Source of the DNA: Haloferax marinum
GTDB lineage: Archaea; Halobacteriota; Halobacteria; Halobacteriales; Haloferacaceae
DNA: 64,000 nucleotides
Assembly: GCF_009674625.1 (NCBI RefSeq)
Contig: NZ_WKJQ01000001.1
Location: 2,108,001 to 2,172,000 of the forward strand
Reading direction: 5' to 3'
The position numbers were made by a program, and so were the translations under genes. Shown here piece by piece: positions 27,342 to 35,734 of this stretch; position 1 is the stretch's first letter, and every line of letters begins with the position of its first letter. A model generated the notes under the pieces. That model did not search any database. It was not told the DNA's origin and saw only the letters and a program-made list of their open reading frames with translations.

Positions 27342-27348
27342 CGAGAAC

Positions 27349-27525
27349 CTACTCGGTCAGCACCAACTGCGTCACCGCGTAAATCGCGATAACCGTCACC
27401 AGTCCGAATCCGACTGCGACGCCGACACCCTCTGCGGCCCCCTGAAAGAACACCGCGATGGCGGCGAAGACGGCGATTCCGTAGCCACCTGCCGCACCGA
27501 CGGCGAGAGCCCTCGTTCGGTTCAT
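27349..27525 (-). CDS. Small two-helix membrane protein
   Basis: 58 residues with two hydrophobic helices (about 7-29 and 34-55) and very short loops. The ATG at 27525 starts MNRTRALAVGAAGGYG; upstream in-frame sequence is antisense to the ACT-domain gene region and not protein-like. It is convergent with the HhH cassette. Function unknown. Confidence 0.7.
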   Translation of the reverse strand: MNRTRALAVGAAGGYGIAVFAAIAVFFQGAAEGVGVAVGFGLVTVIAIYAVTQLVLTE

Positions 27526-27611
27526 ACGTTCTATAGGTGCCGAAGGGGTGTGGTCTCGGTCCCTCGAAATGACGGTCGTTGATGCACACTGTCGGTCGCA
27601 GAGGGACTGGG

Positions 27612-28001
27612 TCACTCTCGTTGCGCGACGCGGCACCCCAGTTCTTCGAGTTTCGCTGTCGCCGCGGGCACGTCTCGTTCTTTCACCAGCACGTGGTCGG
27701 TCGAATACGCAGACAGGGCGAATATCGAGATGTCCTCCTCGGCGAGTGCGGTTGCGACCGCGGCCAGAAAGCCGAAGAGTTCGAACGGGAGGACCATCTC
27801 GAAGGTGAGGCGTTTCCACCCGTCTTCGGACTCGACGACGTTCGCGTCGTCGACGGTGCCCGCTTCGGCAACCACCGTCGTCTCGTTCTCGTCTCGTATC
27901 GTCGCGAACGCGGACGACTCGGGGTGTTCGGTCTTGTAGACGGTGTACGTCTCCTCGGAGACGGTGACTGTGCCGCCGTCGAGGAACTCCGTGGGGTCCA
28001 T
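27612..28001 (-). CDS. ACT-domain protein
   Basis: 129 residues. Residues ~55-129 match the double-ACT (CASTOR-like/DUF2241-type) pattern: MVLPFELFGFLAAVATALAE, then ISIFALSAYSTDHVLVKE, ending in LEELG. ACT domains bind small ligands such as amino acids. ATG 28001 is chosen because residues upstream are not conserved-looking. Ligand unknown. It is a single gene with its promoter in the 28002-28100 region. Confidence 0.85.
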   Translation of the reverse strand: MDPTEFLDGGTVTVSEETYTVYKTEHPESSAFATIRDENETTVVAEAGTVDDANVVESEDGWKRLTFEMVLPFELFGFLAAVATALAEEDISIFALSAYSTDHVLVKERDVPAATAKLEELGCRVAQRE

Positions 28002-28292
28002 ACGGAGTTCTCGCTGGGGGTTGTGAAAAAGACGTGTTCGGCGTCCCACTGAGCCAAATCTGGGCTCTGTTCGAATACAACTAATCTAGCACGTTACAAC
28101 GGGCATGCTGAATACAGCGCGCAAGTCGGTCAATTCTGATGACAATCCAGATTCGTTGTCTATCTTAATCATCATGAATATTAGTTAACTTATTTCTCCG
28201 CGTTTTGTACCACACCCACGAGTATCGAACGGCACTCGGTTACCCCGGTGGTGGGGTCGTGTGAATTCGTTCACTTCGTGGGGGAGACAACG
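28002..28292. promoter_or_regulatory. Divergent regulatory region upstream of the sulfatase gene
   Basis: It contains an AT-rich block (TTAATCATCATGAATATTAG, 28164-28183) that likely holds the sulfatase promoter. The mRNA leader carries a hairpin GTGAA-TTCG-TTCAC (28261-28274) with a stable UUCG-type loop, then a G-rich GGGGGAG (28280-28286) 6 bases before the ATG. A motif TGCTGAATACAGC at 28108-28120 has a near copy at 58261. Confidence 0.45.
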
Positions 28293-30611
28293 ATGTCTGG
28301 ACAAGAGTTTCACGGCCGTATCGGCCGAACGTACGACGAATCAGAGCCCTGGTGGCCCGAACAGACCCGTGCACCCGACGACGCACCGAACGTCCTCATG
28401 GTCGTCCTCGACGACGTCGGTTTCGGGCAACTGGGCTGCTACGGTGGCCTCGTCGACACCCCGAACATCGACCGACTCGCCGAGAACGGTCTGCGCTATA
28501 ACAACTTCCACACGACAGCGCTCTGCTCGCCAACGCGCTCGTGTCTGCTGACGGGGCGGAACCACCATTCGAACGCGATGGCCGCCATCGCCGAGAGCTC
28601 TACGGGGTTCCCAGGGTACAACGGGCACATTCCCCACGAGAACGGGTTCCTCTCCGAGATGCTCGTCGAGGAGGGATACAGCACCTACGCCATCGGTAAG
28701 TGGCACCTCGGCCCAGCAGAGGCCACTAGCGCTGCCGGCCCATACGACCGGTGGCCGCTTGGGAGAGGATTCGAACGGTTCTACGGCTTCCTCGGTGGCG
28801 ACACCGACCAGTACACCCCGACGCTCGTCTACGACAACCACCAGGTCGAACCGCCGGCAACGCCCGAAGAGGGGTATCATTTCACCGAGGATATCGCCCA
28901 GCGGACAATCGAGTTCATCGGTGATGCCAAACAGGTCGACCCCGACAAGCCGTTCTTCACGTACTTCTGTCCCGGCGCGTGTCACGCCCCACACCAGGTT
29001 CCGAAGGAGTGGGCCGACAAGTACGCCGGCGAGTTCGACATGGGCTGGGACGAGGCCCGCGAACAGATTCTGAAGCGCCAGAAAGAGTTGGGCATCGTTC
29101 CGGAGAACACCGACCTCTCGCCGCAGAACCCGGACATCGTGCCCTGGGACTCGCTGTCGGCCGAAGAACAACGCCTCTACGCGCGGATGATGGAGGTGTA
29201 CGCGGGGTTCCTCGAACACACCGACGCACAGATAGGCAAGGTCCTCGACTACCTCGAGGAACTCGGCGAACTCGACAACACGCTCGTGATGCTCGTCTCG
29301 GACAACGGCGCGAGCGCCGAGGGTGGCCCCACTGGGTCGGTCAACGAGAACCACTTCTTCAACAACGTCCCCGAGTCTCTCGAAGAGAACCTCGAAGCCA
29401 TGGACGGCCTGGGCGGCCCCGAGTACTTCAACCACTACCCGTGGGGCTGGGCGTGGGCTGGTGACACGCCGTTCCGCCGCTGGAAACGCGAATCGTACCG
29501 GGGTGGTGCGAGCGACCCACTCGTGGTCTCGTGGCCCGAGGGCATCGAGGCGAGAGGAGAAATCCGCGAGCAGTTCGTCCACGCCATCGACCTCGTGCCG
29601 ACCGTCCTAGAGACCCTCGGCTTCGAGGCCCCCGACGAGGTGAAGGGCGTCGCACAATCGCCAATTGAGGGGACGAGTTTCGCCTACACGTTCGAGGAGC
29701 CGGACGCTCCCGAGCAGCACGTCACCCAGTACTTCGAGATGATCGGGACCCGCGCCATCTACCACGACGGCTGGCGGGCGGTCCACCCCTGGCCGTTCGG
29801 TGTGCCGATTACCGCCGAGGACCTCTCGGCGACCACGCTGGAGGACTCCGGCTGGGAACTGTACCACATCGCAGAGGACTTCTCGGAAGCTCACGACGTG
29901 GCGAGTGAGCACCCTGAGAAGGTCCTCGAACTCGCCCAACTCTGGTGGACCGAGGCCGGCAAGTACGACGTGCTGCCGCTCGACAGTCGGGGCGTCGAGC
30001 GATTGGCGGAACCGAGGCCGCAACCGGGCAAACCCCGCAACACGTACGTCTACTACCCGGGAACCCAGCACGTCCCGGAGAACGCGGCCGTCCGGGTACT
30101 AAACCGCGACCACAGCATCACCGCCGACGTGACGGTACCGGCCGGTGGGACCGAGGGCGTCCTGCTCGCCCAGGGGAGTCGGGACGGTGGGTACACCCTG
30201 TTCGTCGAGAACAACCGCCTCCACTACGTACACAACTACATCGGCGTCGAGGAATACCACGTGGTCGCCGACGAACCGCTCCCGGAGGGGGACATCTCGG
30301 TCCGGATGGAGTTCGAGACGACCGGTGACCCCGACATCCCGAACGGCGAGGGTGCACCGGGGACCGTCCGCCTCTACTACGGCGACGAGCAGGTCGGTGA
30401 GGGTGAACTCCCGAAGACTGTCCCGATCATGATCGGTATCATCGCCGGCCTGAGCTGTGGCAAGGATGCCGTCAATGCTGTCAGTGACGTCTACCGAGAC
30501 CGGAAACCCTTCGCGTTCACCGGCGACATCGCACGGGTGACCGTCGACGTCAGCGGCGAACCGTTCGTCCACGAGGAGGCCGAACTGGACCGCATCATGG
30601 CGCGTGAGTAA
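28293..30611 (+). CDS. Type I (formylglycine) arylsulfatase
   Basis: 772 residues. The active-site motif CSPTRS (Cys ~78) is the substrate of formylglycine-generating enzyme. Metal ligands are in VVLDDVGFGQ and SDNGAS, and GKWHLGP carries the conserved Lys-His pair. The long form with ~200 extra C-terminal residues resembles mycobacterial/proteobacterial AtsA/AtsD-type enzymes. No signal peptide is present, so it acts in the cytoplasm. No formylglycine-generating enzyme gene is seen in the window. The gene is probably acquired. A BASS-family transporter gene follows in the same direction and may import the substrate. ATG 28293 follows a G-rich box. Confidence 0.92.
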   Translation: MSGQEFHGRIGRTYDESEPWWPEQTRAPDDAPNVLMVVLDDVGFGQLGCYGGLVDTPNIDRLAENGLRYNNFHTTALCSPTRSCLLTGRNHHSNAMAAIAESSTGFPGYNGHIPHENGFLSEMLVEEGYSTYAIGKWHLGPAEATSAAGPYDRWPLGRGFERFYGFLGGDTDQYTPTLVYDNHQVEPPATPEEGYHFTEDIAQRTIEFIGDAKQVDPDKPFFTYFCPGACHAPHQVPKEWADKYAGEFDMGWDEAREQILKRQKELGIVPENTDLSPQNPDIVPWDSLSAEEQRLYARMMEVYAGFLEHTDAQIGKVLDYLEELGELDNTLVMLVSDNGASAEGGPTGSVNENHFFNNVPESLEENLEAMDGLGGPEYFNHYPWGWAWAGDTPFRRWKRESYRGGASDPLVVSWPEGIEARGEIREQFVHAIDLVPTVLETLGFEAPDEVKGVAQSPIEGTSFAYTFEEPDAPEQHVTQYFEMIGTRAIYHDGWRAVHPWPFGVPITAEDLSATTLEDSGWELYHIAEDFSEAHDVASEHPEKVLELAQLWWTEAGKYDVLPLDSRGVERLAEPRPQPGKPRNTYVYYPGTQHVPENAAVRVLNRDHSITADVTVPAGGTEGVLLAQGSRDGGYTLFVENNRLHYVHNYIGVEEYHVVADEPLPEGDISVRMEFETTGDPDIPNGEGAPGTVRLYYGDEQVGEGELPKTVPIMIGIIAGLSCGKDAVNAVSDVYRDRKPFAFTGDIARVTVDVSGEPFVHEEAELDRIMARE

Positions 30612-30828
30612 GCAGAAGGACCGCTACCGATGGCTGTCTCTCTCGAATCGCTCACTGCGTTGTCGGTGCGGGTCTTCGTCGTGACCCGCTCGTCGGTTCG
30701 CTGGTGATACTCGTCGTCCACGACCGAGCTGGACTGGACACGAAAGGAGCGAGGAGACAGCCACAGCGTCCGCCGACGAAACGGTCGTGAAATGGGGTCG
30801 GACTGAACGATAGATCGGAACGAAGCAC

Positions 30829-31767
30829 ATGATTGCAGAACAGGTACGCGTCGGGTTGGAACCCCTCATCAGCCTCCTGCTCACCGTTCAGGGCATCGCG
30901 GCGACTGTCGGTCTCATCGCGTTGATGGCCCAGTTCGGCATCCAGCTGACAGTGGGGGACCTTCGACAGACGACACGGGAGTACAACCTCATCAGCCGGT
31001 GGCTCGTCGCGAACCTCCTCTTTCTGCCACTCGTCGCTGCCCTGTTCGGCGTCGTGTTCCAGCTCCCCCGACCGCTCCTCCTCACGCTCGTGCTGGTCGC
31101 CGTCGCCCCGGGCGCACCGTTCATCCCCCCGCTTGTCGCGATGGCCGGACAGGACTCGCACGAAGCGGTCCGACTGACCGCAGCGCTGACCGTCGTCGCC
31201 GTCGCTACTGTGCCGCTGTTCGTCGCTGCGTTGCTGTTCATCCTCGACGTCGAGACAGAGTTCTCACCGTGGCGACTCCTCTTTCCCCTAACAATCGTGC
31301 TCGTTGCACCCCTGGTCGCGGGAATCGCCGTTCGAACGTGGCGTCCGGAACTCGCCGAGCGTCTTGCTCGGCCAATAACCATGCTCGCCAATCTCTCGCT
31401 GTTGCTCGCGCTCGGTATCATCGCTCTCCTCGGCCTCCCGCAGGTCATCGGGATATTCGCGGTCCTCTTCGGGACCGGGGCGATACTCCTCCTGTCGCTG
31501 TTTGTGCTCGTATCTATCGGCATCGGGTGGTTATTTGGAGGGCCAACTGCCCAGAGTCGCCGGATTCTCGCGCTCGGAACGGCCGGCCGAAACGTCAACA
31601 TCGCCCTGTTCGTCGCGACCGGAGCGTTCCCAGAGTCGGGCGTGAACGGTGGTATCATCGCCTTCACAGTGCTCATGTTTGTCCTCTCGATACTCGTCGC
31701 TCGCTACTGGCGACGGAAGCCGCTTGATGGCGAGTCGAGCACAGCAGTGCCTGGGCTGAACAGTTGA
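30829..31767 (+). CDS. Bile acid:Na+ symporter (BASS) family transporter
   Basis: 312 residues with about ten transmembrane helices. The pattern resembles the BASS/arsenite (ACR3-related) fold, with a conserved crossover segment VAVAPGAPFIPPLVAMAGQDS in the first half and GTAGRNVNIALFVA in the second. It lacks the ACR3 Cys. Substrates in the superfamily are organic anions such as bile salts, pantoate or pyruvate. The position after the sulfatase gene (217-base gap, same strand) suggests transport of a sulfated or desulfated organic anion; this is inference. Confidence 0.8.
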   Translation: MIAEQVRVGLEPLISLLLTVQGIAATVGLIALMAQFGIQLTVGDLRQTTREYNLISRWLVANLLFLPLVAALFGVVFQLPRPLLLTLVLVAVAPGAPFIPPLVAMAGQDSHEAVRLTAALTVVAVATVPLFVAALLFILDVETEFSPWRLLFPLTIVLVAPLVAGIAVRTWRPELAERLARPITMLANLSLLLALGIIALLGLPQVIGIFAVLFGTGAILLLSLFVLVSIGIGWLFGGPTAQSRRILALGTAGRNVNIALFVATGAFPESGVNGGIIAFTVLMFVLSILVARYWRRKPLDGESSTAVPGLNS

Positions 31768-32106
31768 ACTCACGAAGCCACGTGCTGCATACACCCTCTG
31801 TCTGTGTCACACCACACCTGTCACTTTCCGGGGACATCAACAACACTACTGTTTCCATCTTTCACCTCGCTTCGCTCGGTGAACTCCCGTCAGACGCTTC
31901 GCGCCCGACGACGTATACCTCGCTCACTCCGTTCGCTCGCTATACTTCTGGAAATCGTAGATTTCCAACATTTGCTTCGCTACCGTTCAGCAAACTCCCG
32001 AAAATCAGAGATTTTCGACGGACGCTTCGCTAGCGCTCAGCGTACCACCGTCGGACGTTTCACGCCCGACGAGGCATACCTCGCTCACTCCGTTCGCTCG
32101 CTATAC
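31768..32106. repeat. Mosaic of hairpins and direct repeats
   Basis: No gene lies here apart from the end of the XTP pyrophosphatase gene. A 57-base segment (31889-31945) recurs at 32050-32106, with the last 31 bases identical. Hairpins are 31861-31883 (TTCACC/GGTGAA), 31913-31945 (GTATA/TATAC), 31950-31966 (GGAAATC/GATTTCC), 31971-31994 (TTTGC/GCAAA), 32000-32016 (GAAAATC/GATTTTC) and 32050-32070 (GTCGG/CCGAC). Loops often contain CGCTTCGC. The style matches the elements around tRNA-Gly. Confidence 0.75.
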
Positions 32107-32723
32107 CACGTCGCAAACTTCGCCAACGCCCGCCCGCGGTGTGAGATACCGTTTTTCTCCGTCGCCGTCATCTCGGCGAACGTCTTCCCGTCGTGTTCGA
32201 AGATGGGGTCGTAGCCGAATCCGCCCTCGCCACGCGGCGGGACGATTCGACCGTTGACGACGCCCTCGAACAGTTTCACGGGGAGGGCTTCGGTCTCTTC
32301 TGCGCTCTGTTCTGCGCCTCGGGCGGCGGCGACGGTTCGGTCGTCTTTGTCGACGGGGTCCGGACTCGCTTCGAACGGGTCGCCGTCGCAGTACGCGAGC
32401 ACACACCGGAAGGAGGCGCGGCGAGGGTCGTCGAGTTCGGCGGCCGCGAGTCGGTACACCGTCTCGACGCCGAGGGTGTCTTCGGCGTACGAGGAGTACG
32501 GGCCGGGGAAGCCGTCGAATCCGTCGATGAAGAGACCGGCGTCGTCGACGAGCACGGGTTCGCCGGCGTAGCGGTAGGCCTCACGCGCGCCGTGGGCGGC
32601 GATGGGGCCGAGTTCCGCGGCTTGAATCTCGGTGTAGTCGAAGTCGAGTTGGGTGACGTCGTCGTCGAGATAGTCGAGGGCCTCGCGGACCTTGCCCTCG
32701 TTCGTCGTGACGTATCTGAGCAT
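32085..32723 (-). CDS. XTP/dITP diphosphatase (RdgB/HAM1 family)
   Basis: 212 residues. Motifs are YVTTNEGKVREA at the N terminus, DDAGLFIDGFDGFPGPYSSY (~60-79), RGEGGFGYDPIF and SHRGRALAKF near the C terminus. The enzyme hydrolyses non-canonical purine NTPs to keep them out of DNA and RNA. A ~20-residue insert around 125-145 is polar. The last codons (WYSERTE and stop) are encoded by the palindromic repeat, so the repeat forms the gene's 3' end. It is the last gene of the minus-strand housekeeping run. Confidence 0.92.
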   Translation of the reverse strand: MLRYVTTNEGKVREALDYLDDDVTQLDFDYTEIQAAELGPIAAHGAREAYRYAGEPVLVDDAGLFIDGFDGFPGPYSSYAEDTLGVETVYRLAAAELDDPRRASFRCVLAYCDGDPFEASPDPVDKDDRTVAAARGAEQSAEETEALPVKLFEGVVNGRIVPPRGEGGFGYDPIFEHDGKTFAEMTATEKNGISHRGRALAKFATWYSERTE

Positions 32724-32774
32724 ACCCGCCCATCTGCGGGCGGGCGTCGAAAAGTCGTCGGTGTGTCGGTCGCT

Positions 32775-33053
32775 TCAGTCGACGATGACTTCGACTGGAC
32801 CTTCGTCTGCTTCGTCTTCCATCTCTTTTTCCTCACGCTTCTGGCGCTCGTTCCAGAGGAGTCCACCGGCGACGAGGAGGACGACCCACGAGCGCCAGCT
32901 GGCGAGGTTCAGCGTGTAGCCGATACCGAACGGCTTCTCGACGAGCATGCCTTTGCCGGGTTGCCAGTACGACGAGAGGAGGCGGCCTGCGCTCGGGCGT
33001 TCGAAGTTGTAGGGGATGCCGAAGAGCGTTCCACTTTGTGGTTTGTCTGCCAT
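32775..33053 (-). CDS. DUF5808-like small membrane protein
   Basis: 92 residues. A conserved N-terminal part (SGTLFGIPYNFERPSAGRLL, ~7-26) carries the DUF5808 pattern, followed by one transmembrane helix (~50-67) and a Lys/Glu-rich tail (QKREEKEMEDEADEG). It lies 65 bases after kae1-bud32 on the same strand. Function unknown. Confidence 0.8.
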   Translation of the reverse strand: MADKPQSGTLFGIPYNFERPSAGRLLSSYWQPGKGMLVEKPFGIGYTLNLASWRSWVVLLVAGGLLWNERQKREEKEMEDEADEGPVEVIVD

Positions 33054-33118
33054 ACGTGATTGGTACGCCCGCTGACGATAAATCGTTTTGGCCTGCCGAC
33101 CAGTCGCATCTGCCCTGA

Positions 33119-34777
33119 CTATCGATATCGACCACGGGATTCGACTTCGCGGAGTCGGGCGATGACGTCCGCAGACCCGACAGATTCGTAGCCTGCTTCC
33201 AGTGCGTCGAGCAGTGGGGCGGCGTCGGCCGCGGTTCCTTCGACGCTCTGGGCGAAGACGTGGAGGTCCATCGCCTGGTCTTCGACGTGGCCGGTGTGGA
33301 AACCGAGACCGAAGTCGATGATGTGGACCTGCGTCGCACCATCCGGGCCGGTTCCGACGCGGACGTTTCGCGTCGTCGGGTCGCCGTGGACGATGCCCGC
33401 GTCGTGGAGTCGCGCGAGATACTCGCCAACGACGCGGACTGCCTCGGGTTCGAGTCGCTCTGCGAGGTCCGCGTCGCCGACTTTCTGGAAGGTGATGACG
33501 CCCTCGACGGGGTCGATATCGTGGATGATGGGCGTCCGAACGCCGGCGCGGCGAGCGTCGCTCGTCAACCGCGCTTCGGCTTTCGTCCGCTCTCGTCGCA
33601 GTCTGTCGTCGAGCTTCGGGTGTCGGTACGTCTTCGGGACGCGACGTTTCACCACGTCGTCTGTCCCGATGTCGACCGTCGCTTCGGCCCCGCGAATCGC
33701 GCCGTCGTCGGTGTAGGCACGAGCGACCGACTCGTCGGTGCCGCGCCACGTCACGTCGACCTGGTCGGGGCGGAAGTTCGGGTCCACGCTGGATTCTTCG
33801 ACTGCGAGCGTGTCGCCTGCGGCGAACATCCGTGCGCCACAGAGCGCAATCATCCCCGCGTTGTCGCCGAGGAAGCGCGGTTCGGGTGCGTGGAACTTCG
33901 CGCCGCGCTGGTCGCACATCTCGGCGAGCATCTCGCGGAGGCGAGCGTTGTTTCCGACGCCACCGCCGAGGACGAGTTCGTCCGTCCCCGTCAGTGACAG
34001 CGCGCGCTCTGCGACTTCCGTGAGCATGCCGAAGATTGTCTCTTGCAACCCGGCGGAGATGTCTTCGACGGCCGTTCCAGCGTCTGCCTCGTCTTTCGCG
34101 GCGCTCATGATGCCGGAAAACGAGAAGTCCATCCCTTTGACGACGTACGGCAACTCGACGTAGTCGCCGTCTTTCGCCGCCGCTTCGACCTTCGGGCCAC
34201 CGGGGTGTTTCCACCCGACGTGGCGGGTGAACTTGTCGATAGAGTTGCCGACGCCGGTGTCCATCGTCTCACCGAGGACGCGGTACCGACCGTTGTGGTA
34301 GCCGAGCAGGTGGGCGTTCGCGCCCGAGGCGTTCAGACAGACCGGCGACTCGAACCCGGACTGGTAGCGCCCGATTTCGAGGTGGGCGACCATGTGGTTG
34401 ACGCCGACGAGCGGCACGTCCAGCGTCTGAGCGACAGCACGTGCTGCAGTGCCGACGATGCGGAGACATGGGCCGAGCCCCGGTCCGCGAGAGAACGCCA
34501 CAGCGTCGACGACAGGGCCGTCTCCGTCGTGTCTCTCGGCGGCGTGGGCGAGGGCAGTTTCGACCACTTCGGGGATGGCACTCCCCATGTGTTCGGCCGC
34601 CTCACGCGGGTGAATGCCGCCGCTGTCGGGTTGGTACGGGTTCGATTCGATGAAGACGTGGTCTGCGGCGGGGTCGGGTGTGCGGTCTGTCGCGGACGTG
34701 AGCGCGTCGGGGTCGTCAGTTTCGAAAACCGCTGCGCTCGCGGCCCATGCAGTACCTTCGATTCCAAGAATGCGCAT
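33119..34777 (-). CDS. kae1: Kae1-Bud32 fusion (KEOPS tRNA t6A synthesis)
   Basis: 552 residues. Residues ~1-325 are Kae1 with the metal-binding VNHMVAHLE (HxxxH) and GGGVGNNARLREML. Residues ~345-552 are the Bud32 atypical kinase, with HGDPTTRNVRV as catalytic loop and IIDFGLGF as the DFG element. Kae1 transfers threonylcarbamoyl to A37 of ANN-decoding tRNAs; Bud32 is its regulatory ATPase. The fusion is common in Euryarchaeota. It lies 36 bases after rps24e. Many haloarchaea have rps27ae between these two genes; here there is no room for it. Confidence 0.97.
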   Translation of the reverse strand: MRILGIEGTAWAASAAVFETDDPDALTSATDRTPDPAADHVFIESNPYQPDSGGIHPREAAEHMGSAIPEVVETALAHAAERHDGDGPVVDAVAFSRGPGLGPCLRIVGTAARAVAQTLDVPLVGVNHMVAHLEIGRYQSGFESPVCLNASGANAHLLGYHNGRYRVLGETMDTGVGNSIDKFTRHVGWKHPGGPKVEAAAKDGDYVELPYVVKGMDFSFSGIMSAAKDEADAGTAVEDISAGLQETIFGMLTEVAERALSLTGTDELVLGGGVGNNARLREMLAEMCDQRGAKFHAPEPRFLGDNAGMIALCGARMFAAGDTLAVEESSVDPNFRPDQVDVTWRGTDESVARAYTDDGAIRGAEATVDIGTDDVVKRRVPKTYRHPKLDDRLRRERTKAEARLTSDARRAGVRTPIIHDIDPVEGVITFQKVGDADLAERLEPEAVRVVGEYLARLHDAGIVHGDPTTRNVRVGTGPDGATQVHIIDFGLGFHTGHVEDQAMDLHVFAQSVEGTAADAAPLLDALEAGYESVGSADVIARLREVESRGRYR

Positions 34778-34813
34778 CGAGAGTCGGTTGAAAACGGCGA
34801 TTCGAAACCGAAC

Positions 34814-35125
34814 TTAGGCCTCTTCGGCTTCGGCTTCGGTGTCGGCGTCGGTAATCTTGTTGCGTTCGAGCATGTGTTCCTGTTCGACGTCGCGGGCGAA
34901 CTCGGGGCTCTCGTAGACCTTGGCGTAGCCAGCGGTCTTGCGCATGCCGAACTTCGTGTCGAGTTCGTGGACGACGACTTCGTCAGAGTCCTTGTTCAGT
35001 TTGGCCGCGAGAGAGTCTCGAACCGAGAGACGGGAGGGCGTCGCTTCCTCGTGGACGATCTCGAAGCGAACGTCCGAGCGGTGCAACATGGGGTTCTCCT
35101 CCTCGGAGATGATTTCGATTTCCAT
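34814..35125 (-). CDS. rps24e: 30S ribosomal protein S24e
   Basis: 103 residues, with the family core SVRDSLAAKLNKDSDEVVVH and FGMRKTAGYAKVYES and an acidic C-terminal tail. S24e is an archaeal/eukaryotic small-subunit protein. The start at 35125 gives the usual MEIEIISEEENPML. It sits between the dephospho-CoA kinase gene (67-base gap) and kae1-bud32. Confidence 0.97.
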   Translation of the reverse strand: MEIEIISEEENPMLHRSDVRFEIVHEEATPSRLSVRDSLAAKLNKDSDEVVVHELDTKFGMRKTAGYAKVYESPEFARDVEQEHMLERNKITDADTEAEAEEA

Positions 35126-35192
35126 GGTTAGTTACCCGTAATTGCCCGCGAAGCAAGTAAAAGGATTTCGAAGGGAGAGGAGAGTCCGCCAG

Positions 35193-35732
35193 TCAGACTT
35201 CGATTGGAGCAAGAACCGCCTCGGTATCGCCGTCGAACTGCGAGAGGAGGTCCCGCATCTCGGTTTTGGCCGCTTCGTCGACTCGGATTCGGACCATTCC
35301 TTCGTCTGGTTGGCCGTAGACGACCGTCGAACCGAGTGGCGCGGCGAGAACTGCAGGGAGGGTCGCGAGGTCTTCTTCGCCCTCGACGAGGATGGTCGTC
35401 GGTTCGGCGGCGGCGAGGGCGTCGCCGAGTGCTGCGACGAGCGCGCGCGAAATCGTGCCCTGGTCGTTGGTGACTTCGACGAGTCGGCCGGTTTCGACTG
35501 CGCGGCGAATCTCGTCGCTCACGGCTTCTCGCTTCGTCTTCCCGTCGATGACTGCGACGTCCGGTGGTCGGCCTGCTCGACGGAGGTGGAAGGTGACGAC
35601 GTCGCCGACGGCGACGAGTGGGGCCTCGGACTCCTCGCTCGACGCGTCTGCGAGGAGCGCCTCGGTCTCGGTGTAGACTGGGCCGAACGGCTCTTTGAAC
35701 GCTGCGCGGAGCGCCGTCGGCAGGGTGAGCAT
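35193..35732 (-). CDS. GTP-dependent dephospho-CoA kinase
   Basis: 179 residues of the former DUF359 family, now known as the archaeal GTP-dependent dephospho-CoA kinase. Conserved segments are GPVYTETEALL, VGDVVTFHL, VIDGKTKRE, and LVEGEEDLATLP, which holds key acidic residues. The enzyme phosphorylates dephospho-CoA in the last step of CoA synthesis. The ATG at 35732 lies 2 bases after the spt4 stop, so translation is coupled. Confidence 0.93.
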   Translation of the reverse strand: MLTLPTALRAAFKEPFGPVYTETEALLADASSEESEAPLVAVGDVVTFHLRRAGRPPDVAVIDGKTKREAVSDEIRRAVETGRLVEVTNDQGTISRALVAALGDALAAAEPTTILVEGEEDLATLPAVLAAPLGSTVVYGQPDEGMVRIRVDEAAKTEMRDLLSQFDGDTEAVLAPIEV

Positions 35733-35734
35733 TC

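Noticed and set aside
28341-29582. 413-codon minus-strand frame opposite the sulfatase gene
   Set aside because: Antisense shadow; the sulfatase on the plus strand has complete catalytic motifs.
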